This document shows, one piece after another, positions 1-5,085 of a DNA stretch of 5,085 nt. The position numbers and the translations under genes are program-made. Below the pieces are notes generated by a model. That model searched no databases. It worked only from the letters and a program-made list of their open reading frames with translations, and was not told the DNA's origin. Each line of letters begins with the position of its first letter. Positions within the stretch are counted from its first letter, which is position 1. The stretch spans positions 1 through 5,085 of the forward strand of contig JBFJVD010000217.1 in assembly GCA_041624375.1 (NCBI GenBank), read 5' to 3'. The stretch is from JBFJVD01 sp041624375. Lineage in GTDB: Bacteria; Chloroflexota; Anaerolineae; Anaerolineales; E44-bin32.

Positions 1-316
1 TCAGGCCGGCCAGCTCCCGCAGAAACTTCCAGGTGTAGATCCCATAACGGTGGCCGTCAGCCCATGCCAGCTGCAGCGCATAGTTGCCCACTGTTTCCAG
101 CTCGACGAGCTCGACCGCCTTGCTCGAGATGACGGGGATCTCCAGCATCTCCGGAGAACCGGGTTCTCCCATCTGATCGTGCCCGCCGCGGCACTGGGCA
201 CAGGGACAGGCAGCCCGAAGACCCGCCATTGGATATTCGGAGACTTCCCCGTCATTCCATTCGATGGTGAGGAGTCCCTTCTTTCGTGAGACCAGGATCT
301 GTGACGGCTGAAGCAT
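1..316 (-). CDS. DUF971 (GBBH-like N-terminal) zinc-binding protein, 3' end cut by window edge
   Basis: Reading from ATG 316-314 on the minus strand gives 105 codons with no stop, then one spare base, so the gene runs off the left edge. The protein starts MLQPSQILVSRKKGLLTIEW, has CPCAQC at residues 37-42, then VGNYALQLAWADGH (76-89) and IYTWKFLREL (93-102). This order is that of DUF971, the small domain that also forms the N-terminus of gamma-butyrobetaine hydroxylase. There it binds zinc through three Cys and one His; here Cys37, Cys39, Cys42 and His89 match that set. Stand-alone members are roughly 100-120 residues, so probably only a few residues are missing. An AGGAGG Shine-Dalgarno lies just upstream (about 322-327), which supports this start. 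It is the last visible gene of a three-gene minus-strand run. Its cellular role is not known; iron-sulfur or metal handling is only a suggestion from the family. No hydroxylase domain is visible. Confidence 0.87.
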   Translation of the reverse strand, partial: MLQPSQILVSRKKGLLTIEWNDGEVSEYPMAGLRAACPCAQCRGGHDQMGEPGSPEMLEIPVISSKAVELVELETVGNYALQLAWADGHRYGIYTWKFLRELAGL

Positions 317-319
317 GGC

Positions 320-327
320 CTCCTCCT
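320..327 (-). promoter_or_regulatory. Shine-Dalgarno of the DUF971 gene
   Basis: On the minus strand the bases before ATG 316-314 read ATCAGGAGGAGGCC, giving AGGAGG a few bases from the start codon. It fixes the start of a gene that is otherwise easy to miss because its frame has no stop inside the window. Confidence 0.75.
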
Positions 328-354
328 GATAAGGACCGAGCGGCGACCTACTTC

Positions 355-873
355 CTAGGGGTCGGCGGGCCGCAGGAAGTCGCCGACGGCCCAGCCCGAC
401 TTGGTTGGATCAAAGGGGTTCACGAGAAGCCACCAGACAAATCCATCCGCATCCGCAGGCCCCTCCTGAATTTCGAATACTTCGTTTTCGAAACCCAGGA
501 ACTGAATCGTTGCCAACAATCCAGGGGCTTGCCGCAAGCGAAGCCCGTCTCCCCCCGTCCCGAAGACCTCGACAAGTTGGCCGCTCGCGAAGTCACCCCC
601 ACCTCCTTCGGGCGGCTCACGAGTTGCCGTTGGAGAAGGAGTGCTTGTTTCTACAGGGGTCAGGCTGGGCCGAGACGTGGGACTTGAAAAAGCGACAAGG
701 GTAAGGATCGGTGTCGGCGCAGCCGCCGGCGTAGCCAGTTGAAGCACAGGTCCCAGCAGAATCGCCCCGATGAAGATTGTAGTACCGATCGCGGCGCCAA
801 CCACGAGACGCATCGTGCTCCCTTGGATCTTGACCCACCTTCTTGACGGGCGAACTCGCTCCTCTTCTGTCAT
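355..873 (-). CDS. Membrane-anchored SH3-like domain protein
   Basis: The 172-residue protein has a short charged N-terminus, one hydrophobic segment at about residues 22-46 (MRLVVGAAIG onward), and a Thr/Ser/Pro-rich linker at about 50-88 with TPSPTAT. A compact C-terminal domain follows at about 97-169, with GDGLRLRQAPGL (109-120), GFVWWLLVNP (144-153) and SGWAVGDFL (159-167). This looks like a bacterial SH3-like fold, in which similar domains often bind cell-wall or other surface ligands. I infer a protein held in the membrane with the SH3-like domain outside. No lipobox cysteine is seen, so it is not an obvious lipoprotein. The start ATG at 873 overlaps the upstream lipid-kinase stop as ATGA. 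A second candidate start, Met21 at 813, has a better ribosome site (AAGGGAG) and begins directly at the signal anchor, giving 152 residues. The ligand is unknown. Confidence 0.78.
   Translation of the reverse strand: MTEEERVRPSRRWVKIQGSTMRLVVGAAIGTTIFIGAILLGPVLQLATPAAAPTPILTLVAFSSPTSRPSLTPVETSTPSPTATREPPEGGGGDFASGQLVEVFGTGGDGLRLRQAPGLLATIQFLGFENEVFEIQEGPADADGFVWWLLVNPFDPTKSGWAVGDFLRPADP
811..824 (-). promoter_or_regulatory. Alternative start with Shine-Dalgarno inside the SH3-like gene
   Basis: On the minus strand AAGGGAGCACGATG places a purine-rich AAGGGAG four bases before an in-frame ATG (813-811). Starting here would remove 20 mostly polar residues and give a conventional signal-anchor N-terminus. 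The longer form is kept in the CDS entry because of the ATGA coupling upstream; the sequence cannot decide between them. Confidence 0.5.
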
Positions 874-1841
874 CGCTGTTCGGCGGTAGGTGTGGTCGCC
901 GAGAAGATGCGCGGCCAGCCGCCCCGCGGGGTCAGGACACGCAGCACCCGCTGGCGCACGCTGAATTGAATTGGCGGTGCAAACAAGGCTGGCTCGCCGT
1001 CAAAATGCAGCGGCAGTGTATCGTCTGAGTCGAACGTCGCTTCTGCCGCCCGGAAGTGGATCACCCCTGGGGCGTCCACATGGGTGCCCAGAAGAATCTG
1101 GGTTGCACGCACAACCGCGTCGCGGATCGACTTCCCACCTATAAGCCAGAAATCCAGCAGTCCGTCGTCGATCTTTGCCTCAGGCGCCAGCTCGAGAATC
1201 CCGCCTGCATAGGCACGCACGTTGCTCCCAACGGCGAGCAAGAAACGCCCTTCCCACTGGTTGCCGAGGGCCTCAACCATGAGATCCACCCCTGTCCATC
1301 CCAAGGATGTCCAGATGGCCTCGATAGCGAAGTGCGCCACGGCGAACGCCTTCTCCCACCGTTCGCGCGGCTCGATGCTGTTGATAATCCGTCCGTCGAG
1401 TCCAACTCCGGCCCAAAGCAAGAAGGAACGACCGTTGCATACGCCGAGATCAATCGACCGCACCTCCCCACGAGCGAGCCGCCTGGCAGCATCCTCGAGC
1501 GCAAACCAGTGGGCCCAATCGAGGTGCGGCAGGCCGAGCTCCTTTGCCCAGACATTGGCGGTTCCCGAGGGAAGCACGGCCAAAGCCGTTTGCGAGCCGG
1601 CCAGGCCCTCTGCCGCGAGCCCAACCGAGCCATCCCCGCCAGCAACGAAGACGGCGCGGCATTCTTCCTGCGCCGCCTCACGGGCCAGGCGCTCCACCTC
1701 CTCGCCGGAGCGCGATTCGAGCACGATGATGTCCCAGCCTTCCCGCTCGAGCACACGCCGTGCGCGATCGACGAACGGCCATGCGGGGAAGCGGCCGGCG
1801 GCCGGGTTGTAAATCAGCTTGGCGGTGCGTGGCGCATCCAT
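870..1841 (-). CDS. Diacylglycerol kinase family lipid kinase (YegS/BmrU/DgkB type)
   Basis: The 323-residue protein shows the family signatures in order: YNPAAGR (11-17), GGDGS of the nucleotide loop (68-72), PSGTANVWA (91-99), DLG (131-133), AGVGLDG (144-150), YAGG (211-214), KIDDGLLD (223-230) and HFDGEP (279-284). Family members transfer phosphate from ATP to a lipid such as diacylglycerol, giving phosphatidic acid, at the inner face of the membrane. The Asp and Glu of DGEP correspond to the conserved acidic catalytic region. Length is normal (about 300 residues). The nucleotide loop has GGDGS where GGDGT is commoner, a mild change unlikely to abolish activity. The lipid substrate cannot be told from sequence; sphingoid or glycerolipid targets both occur in this superfamily. 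The start ATG at 1841 lies just after a perfect TATAAT on the minus strand and has no Shine-Dalgarno. The stop overlaps the next start (ATGA, 873-870), indicating translational coupling. Confidence 0.94.
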   Translation of the reverse strand: MDAPRTAKLIYNPAAGRFPAWPFVDRARRVLEREGWDIIVLESRSGEEVERLAREAAQEECRAVFVAGGDGSVGLAAEGLAGSQTALAVLPSGTANVWAKELGLPHLDWAHWFALEDAARRLARGEVRSIDLGVCNGRSFLLWAGVGLDGRIINSIEPRERWEKAFAVAHFAIEAIWTSLGWTGVDLMVEALGNQWEGRFLLAVGSNVRAYAGGILELAPEAKIDDGLLDFWLIGGKSIRDAVVRATQILLGTHVDAPGVIHFRAAEATFDSDDTLPLHFDGEPALFAPPIQFSVRQRVLRVLTPRGGWPRIFSATTPTAEQR

Positions 1842-1850
1842 CGGGGTGAG

Positions 1851-1856
1851 ATTATA
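1851..1856 (-). promoter_or_regulatory. -10 box for the lipid kinase operon
   Basis: The minus strand reads TATAAT at 1856-1851, a perfect sigma-70-type -10. Normal spacing would put transcription start near 1844, about three bases before the ATG at 1841, so the message would be nearly leaderless. The -35 position at 17-base spacing reads TGTAGC, a poor match. Confidence 0.6.
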
Positions 1857-1871
1857 ACTCGCAGGTCCGGG

Positions 1872-1888
1872 CGGCTACAGTGTTGCCG
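1872..1888. promoter_or_regulatory. 17-base operator-like dyad in the divergent spacer
   Basis: CGGCTACAGTGTTGCCG is an odd-length inverted repeat centred on G1880. Seven of the eight half-site positions pair; only T1876/T1884 fails. The centre is within one base of the middle of the 79-base spacer. The dyad covers the predicted -35 of the kinase promoter (1883-1888) and the -35 region of the opposite promoter, which is where a shared repressor or activator would bind. No regulator gene is visible, so function is inference. Confidence 0.4.
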
Positions 1889-1911
1889 TGTGGGAGCGGC
1901 GGAGTTAGAAT
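1883..1911 (+). promoter_or_regulatory. Promoter of the Ser/Thr kinase gene
   Basis: TTGCCG (1883-1888, four of six matches to TTGACA) is followed after exactly 17 bases by TAGAAT (1906-1911, five of six matches to TATAAT). Transcription would begin at about 1918, or at A1921 itself. There is no Shine-Dalgarno at useful distance; GGAG at 1901-1904 is 16 bases from the ATG and upstream of the predicted start. The gene is therefore a good candidate for a leaderless message. Confidence 0.55.
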
Positions 1912-1920
1912 CGTCTTGCC

Positions 1921-2979
1921 ATGACGGAAAGCGAAGCCGCAAACCAAGGCAATGCCATCCTGGACGGTCGGTATGAAATCCTCGGCCCACTGGGTACGGG
2001 GGGCATGGCGAACGTCTACCAGGCTCGCGACCTCAACCTGCAGCGCGAAGTCGCCGTCAAGCTGCTGCGCGACGACTTCACGGCCGATGCGGCATTCCGC
2101 GTGCGCTTCTTGCAGGAAGCGCGCTCCGCGGCAAACCTGATCCACCCCAATATTGTCACGATCTACGACTTCGGACACGACGCCGATCGTTACTTCATGG
2201 TGATGGAATATGTCCACGGCACTGATTTGAAGACCCTGATCCGCCGGCGCGGTCGACTGTCGTCCGAAGAAGCCGTGGAAACGATGTCGCAGCTCTGCGC
2301 AGGGGTTGGCTATGCGCACAGGGCTGGCTTGATTCATTGCGATCTTAAGCCCCAGAACATCCTGGTCACATCCGACGGTCGCGCCAAAATCACCGACTTT
2401 GGCATCGCACGGGCGCTCGCTTCGATCGAACCCGATTCGCGCGACGAAATTGTCTGGGGCAGCCCACAATACTTCGCTCCCGAGCAAGCCTCCGGCGCCG
2501 CACCCTCACCGGCCAGCGATGTCTACTCGCTCGGCATAATCTTCTATGAGATGCTGACCGGCCGGCTGCCGTTCGAGGCCGCCGATCCGGGCCTGCTGGC
2601 CGAGCTGCATCAGGTGGCGCCTCCCCCCTCCCCTCGGCTGCTCAACCCTGAGGTTCCGCAACCCATTGAGAAGATCCTGCTGAAGGTGCTTTCCAAGGAA
2701 CCCTCCGCCCGCTACAGGACTGCGGACCAGCTCGGCCAGGTCCTTCGGACCTTCAGCCGCGAACAGGACCCGCCGGAGACGCCCAGCAGGTACGAGCCTT
2801 ACGCGCCGCCCGTGTATCTTCCCGAAGCTACGACGGCGCCCTACGCTCTGTCCCAGTCCGATCAGGTGGACTGGCTTGCTGTCATCCTCGCGCTGCTCGC
2901 CTTCCTGGCGATTGGCGGATTGGTTCCTCTATGGCTATGGGCCTGCCTGCTCTACCCCACCTGCCCGCTGAATGTATAG
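1921..2979 (+). CDS. Membrane-anchored eukaryote-type Ser/Thr protein kinase (non-RD)
   Basis: This 352-residue Hanks-type kinase has the full catalytic core: glycine loop GTGGMANVY (25-33), VAVK with Lys47, alpha-C Glu66, catalytic loop HCDLKPQN (139-146) with Asp141, DFG (159-161), GSPQYFAPE (180-188), DVYSLG (200-205) and the late Arg in RYRTADQL (264-271). It phosphorylates Ser or Thr of proteins in the cytoplasm; targets are unknown. The HRD arginine is Cys140, which makes it a non-RD kinase. The activation segment has no Thr and only Ser168, Ser173 and Ser181, so activation by loop phosphorylation seems less likely. A Pro/Tyr-rich linker (about 284-310) leads to one transmembrane helix (about 318-345) and a seven-residue tail. 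There is no PASTA or other outside sensor domain. It is divergent from the lipid kinase operon across a 79-base spacer, and followed by ftsH with its own promoter-like box. Confidence 0.97.
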   Translation: MTESEAANQGNAILDGRYEILGPLGTGGMANVYQARDLNLQREVAVKLLRDDFTADAAFRVRFLQEARSAANLIHPNIVTIYDFGHDADRYFMVMEYVHGTDLKTLIRRRGRLSSEEAVETMSQLCAGVGYAHRAGLIHCDLKPQNILVTSDGRAKITDFGIARALASIEPDSRDEIVWGSPQYFAPEQASGAAPSPASDVYSLGIIFYEMLTGRLPFEAADPGLLAELHQVAPPPSPRLLNPEVPQPIEKILLKVLSKEPSARYRTADQLGQVLRTFSREQDPPETPSRYEPYAPPVYLPEATTAPYALSQSDQVDWLAVILALLAFLAIGGLVPLWLWACLLYPTCPLNV

Positions 2980-3146
2980 CTGCCTGGCATCGATCTCTCC
3001 GGCCACGTTCGTGATTCATCTCAAACCGACCCGGAATCTGATCGTCAGGCCGATTACTGGCTGTGGAAAAGGGCGTAGGGTATAATGCGGGCCATCCGCC
3101 TCAAATGATGGCTCAAGAAATGGACTGGTAGGCTGAGGAGGGTACT
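2980..3146 (+). other. Spacer between kinase and ftsH
   Basis: These 167 bases hold no credible gene. I see no strong GC hairpin followed by a T run, so no intrinsic terminator can be called for the kinase gene. The right half carries the ftsH promoter-like box and ribosome site. An eight-codon frame (3105-3131, MMAQEMDW) lies in the predicted ftsH leader but has no ribosome site. Confidence 0.6.
3081..3086 (+). promoter_or_regulatory. -10 box upstream of ftsH
   Basis: A perfect TATAAT lies 60 bases before the ftsH start. Transcription would begin near 3093, leaving a leader of about 54 bases. No good -35 is found at 16-18 base spacing (TGGCTG at 17), so strength or sigma-factor type is unclear. 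Confidence 0.5.
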
Positions 3147-3149
3147 GTG
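3135..3149 (+). promoter_or_regulatory. Ribosome binding site and GTG start of ftsH
   Basis: GAGGAGGG (3135-3142) contains a perfect AGGAGG five bases before GTG 3147-3149. It decides the start codon: the reading frame then begins MNAARGRN directly before the first transmembrane helix, as expected for FtsH. Confidence 0.85.
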
Positions 3150-5027
3150 AACGCAGCCAGGGGCCGGAATTCTCTGGTCATGCTCATCCTAATCCTGATC
3201 ATCGCGGTTCTGGTGATCCAGTTCCGCGCGGGCGCGCCGCAGCCGGAGCGCCTGTATTTCAATGAAGTTTCGCAGGCCGTACAGGTAGGCGACATCACGC
3301 GCATCATTGTCGACGACAACGACCTGGAAGTCATCTTCCGGGACGGGCACAACGCATTCTCCCGCAAGGAGCCGGGGAGTACGGCGATCGAGCAGCTGAT
3401 GGCCTTCGGCGTCACGCCAAATCAGCTTTCCCCGGACCAGATACAGGTTGAAATCAAGCGGCCAAGCGATTGGAACACGGTCATCAGCCTGGTCACCTAT
3501 ATCCTGCCGGCGCTGCTTGTGGTCGGATTGATCTGGCTGATGCTGAGGCAAGCCCAGGGCAGCAACAACCAGGCGCTCTCCTTCGGCAAGAGCCGGGCTC
3601 GGATGTTCACCGGCGATCATCCTACGGTCACATTTGAGGACGTCGCCGGTGTCGAGGAGGCGAAGGAGGAGCTCCAGGAGGTAGTCGAGTTCCTCAAAGA
3701 GCCCGAAAAATTCATCACCCTTGGGGCACGCATCCCGAAGGGCGTGCTCCTGATCGGACTACCAGGAACCGGCAAGACGCTCCTGGCTAAAGCTGTTTCG
3801 GGTGAGGCCGGCGTGCCATTCTTCTCCATCTCTGGTTCCGAATTTGTCGAGATGTTCGTCGGCGTCGGCGCCAGCCGGGTCCGCGACCTCTTCGAGCAGG
3901 CCAAGCGCAATTCCCCTTGCATCGTTTTCGTCGATGAGATCGATGCTGTCGGACGCCAGCGCGGCGCCGGGCTCGGCGGCAGCCATGATGAGCGGGAGCA
4001 GACACTCAACCAGATGCTGGTTGAGATGGACGGGTTCGATACGGACACCAACGTGATTATCGTTGCTGCGACGAACCGCCCGGACGTGCTCGATCCGGCG
4101 CTCCTACGGCCCGGTCGCTTTGACCGCCGAGTGGTGCTGGACCGGCCTGACATGCGTGGACGCGAGGCGATCCTCCACGTCCACGTGAAGGGGAAACCGC
4201 TAGAGCCAGACATCGACCTGGGCGTCATCGCACGAGCCACACCCGGATTCGTCGGGGCGGACATCGAGAATTTGGTGAACGAGGCGGCGATCCTGGCCGC
4301 TCGCCGCAACAAGAAAACGATCGGCCAGGATGAGTTTCAGGAGGCGATCGAGCGTGTGATCGCCGGGCCTGAGCGGAAAAGCCGCATCATCAGTGAAGAA
4401 GAGAAGCAGATCGTGGCCTTCCACGAGGCCGGCCACGCGGTTGTTGGGCATGTGCTCCCGGAGGCGGATCCAGTCCACAAGGTGACCATAGTTTCCCGCG
4501 GTATGATGGGCGGGTTCACCATGGCGCTTCCCGAAGAGGACCGCACGCTGATGGCCCGCAACAAGATGAAGGCCGATATGGCTTTCTTGCTGGGCGGGCG
4601 GGCCGCCGAGGAGATCGTCTTCAACGACATCACCTCGGGCGCTTCGAACGACCTCGAGCGGGTGACGAAGCTGTCCCGTGCAATGGTGACCCGACTTGGC
4701 ATGAGCGAAGAGCTGGGCCCCATGGTCTACGGCCAGAAGGAGGAGCTCGTCTTCCTTGGCCGCGAGATCGGCGAGCAGCGCGATTACTCGGAGAGCGTCG
4801 CGGAGCAGATCGATGGCGAAGTCCGCATCTTGGTTCAAGAAGCCTACGAGCGGGCCATCTCGATACTGACCGAATATCGCCCCCAGCTTGACGCCGTGGC
4901 CCAGCGGCTCATCGAAATCGAGACCATCGATCGGGAGGAGTTCCTCAGGCTTTTCAACGAGCCCGTCATGCCCAAGAACGGTGGAACCCCCCTTCCGGTC
5001 TCCGCTTCTCGCACGGCGGCGGGCTAG
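3147..5027 (+). CDS. ftsH: ATP-dependent zinc metalloprotease FtsH
   Basis: The 626-residue reading frame has the FtsH layout: a membrane helix at about residues 9-25, an outside segment (26-109), a second helix (about 111-133), the AAA+ domain and the M41 peptidase domain. Visible motifs are Walker A GLPGTGKT (204-211), pore FVG (237-239), Walker B IVFVDEID (259-266), the second region of homology TNRPDVLDPALLRPGRFDR (309-327) with Arg321 and Arg324, zinc site HEAGH (426-430) and the third-ligand Asp502 in SGASNDLERVT. FtsH works as a membrane-bound hexamer that unfolds and degrades misassembled membrane proteins and some short-lived cytoplasmic ones. Walker A has Leu205 where Pro is usual; Lys210 and Thr211 are intact. 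The start is GTG with a strong ribosome site. The stop TAG (5025-5027) straddles the axis of a perfect 120-base palindrome, so the last residues and the stop may be artefactual; the catalytic domains lie well before it and are not affected. Confidence 0.98.
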   Translation: MNAARGRNSLVMLILILIIAVLVIQFRAGAPQPERLYFNEVSQAVQVGDITRIIVDDNDLEVIFRDGHNAFSRKEPGSTAIEQLMAFGVTPNQLSPDQIQVEIKRPSDWNTVISLVTYILPALLVVGLIWLMLRQAQGSNNQALSFGKSRARMFTGDHPTVTFEDVAGVEEAKEELQEVVEFLKEPEKFITLGARIPKGVLLIGLPGTGKTLLAKAVSGEAGVPFFSISGSEFVEMFVGVGASRVRDLFEQAKRNSPCIVFVDEIDAVGRQRGAGLGGSHDEREQTLNQMLVEMDGFDTDTNVIIVAATNRPDVLDPALLRPGRFDRRVVLDRPDMRGREAILHVHVKGKPLEPDIDLGVIARATPGFVGADIENLVNEAAILAARRNKKTIGQDEFQEAIERVIAGPERKSRIISEEEKQIVAFHEAGHAVVGHVLPEADPVHKVTIVSRGMMGGFTMALPEEDRTLMARNKMKADMAFLLGGRAAEEIVFNDITSGASNDLERVTKLSRAMVTRLGMSEELGPMVYGQKEELVFLGREIGEQRDYSESVAEQIDGEVRILVQEAYERAISILTEYRPQLDAVAQRLIEIETIDREEFLRLFNEPVMPKNGGTPLPVSASRTAAG

Positions 5028-5085
5028 CCCGCCGCCGTGCGAGAAGCGGAGACCGGAAGGGGGGTTCCACCGTTCTTGGGCATGA
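4966..5085. repeat. Perfect 120-base inverted repeat with no loop at window end
   Basis: Bases 5026-5085 are the exact reverse complement of 4966-5025: 60 of 60 positions pair, with the axis between T5025 and A5026 in GGGCTAGCCC. The left arm is ftsH coding sequence (residues from about Val607 to Gly626), so the right arm is an antisense copy of it. The repeat reaches the last base of the window. A natural intrinsic terminator has a short stem, a loop and a T run, none of which fits the whole repeat. The inner GC part (about 5011-5040) could be a real hairpin that primed a fold-back. I take the outer part as a probable library or assembly artefact. Confidence 0.95.

Noticed and set aside
1..255. 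Minus-strand 84-codon frame
   Set aside because: It is a Ser/Arg/Trp-rich shadow of the DUF971 gene, which uses another minus-strand frame and has recognisable conserved motifs.
1056..1976. Plus-strand 306-codon frame opposite the lipid kinase
   Set aside because: The opposite strand encodes a lipid kinase with all family motifs. This frame has no recognisable domain, runs through the divergent promoter region and into the start of the protein kinase gene, and is typical of GC-rich antisense shadows.
1852..2487. Minus-strand 211-codon frame opposite the protein kinase
   Set aside because: It lies across the glycine loop, catalytic loop and DFG of an intact kinase on the plus strand and has no recognisable domain of its own.
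3105..3131. Eight-codon leader peptide MMAQEMDW before ftsH
   Set aside because: It lies in the predicted leader, but there is no ribosome site before either ATG, no attenuator hairpin, and no run of regulatory codons. Chance explains it.
3617..4838. Long minus-strand frames opposite ftsH (3617-4312, 4200-4838)
   Set aside because: They are antisense to the best conserved part of FtsH, have biased composition and show no family motifs.
5011..5040. Inner GC hairpin as a stand-alone ftsH terminator
   Set aside because: There is no T run after the stem and no loop at the axis, and it is only the core of the much longer perfect palindrome, so it cannot be judged separately from the suspected artefact.
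1..5085. CRISPR array, tRNA or rRNA gene, insertion sequence, defence or other novel multi-gene system
   Set aside because: No spaced direct repeats, no tRNA-like cloverleaf, no transposase motifs and no nuclease, toxin or phage gene were seen. All five genes fall in known housekeeping or signalling families.

Overview
The window is a GC-rich, gene-dense piece of bacterial chromosome carrying five protein genes in two divergent groups. I suspect a Chloroflexota (Anaerolineae-like) host. The reasons are a Thr/Ser/Pro-rich linker joined to an SH3-like domain with a 'GLRLRQAPG' core, a Ser/Thr kinase with an 'HCDLKPQN' catalytic loop and a C-terminal membrane anchor, and an orphan DUF971 protein. 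This is inference from protein style, not a database match. The window begins inside a gene and ends in a perfect palindrome, so it may be a complete short contig, with the palindrome marking an assembly end.

Left block, minus strand, read right to left: a diacylglycerol-kinase-family lipid kinase (1841-870), a membrane-anchored SH3-like protein (873-355) and a DUF971 zinc-binding protein (316 to beyond base 1). The first two overlap by 4 bases (ATGA) and the third follows after 38 bases with a strong Shine-Dalgarno, so they look like one operon. The DUF971 gene is open through the window edge. The obvious 84-codon frame at 1-255 is only its shadow.

Centre: a 79-base divergent spacer (1842-1920) holds back-to-back promoter-like elements. 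The two -10 boxes lie so near the start codons that both genes look leaderless or almost so. A 17-base operator-like dyad sits at the middle of the spacer, overlapping both -35 regions.

Right block, plus strand: a eukaryote-type Ser/Thr protein kinase (1921-2979) with a non-RD catalytic loop and one C-terminal transmembrane helix, a 167-base spacer with a TATAAT box, then ftsH (3147-5027), the membrane AAA+ zinc protease. The last 120 bases are a perfect inverted repeat with no loop, and its axis lies inside the ftsH stop codon. This is most simply a fold-back or assembly artefact, so the last FtsH codons and everything after base 5025 should be treated with caution.

Together the genes suggest envelope housekeeping: lipid phosphorylation, membrane-anchored signalling and membrane-protein quality control. 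I found no RNA gene, mobile element, CRISPR array or convincing new multi-gene system. The most notable items are the terminal palindrome and the symmetrical divergent promoter.
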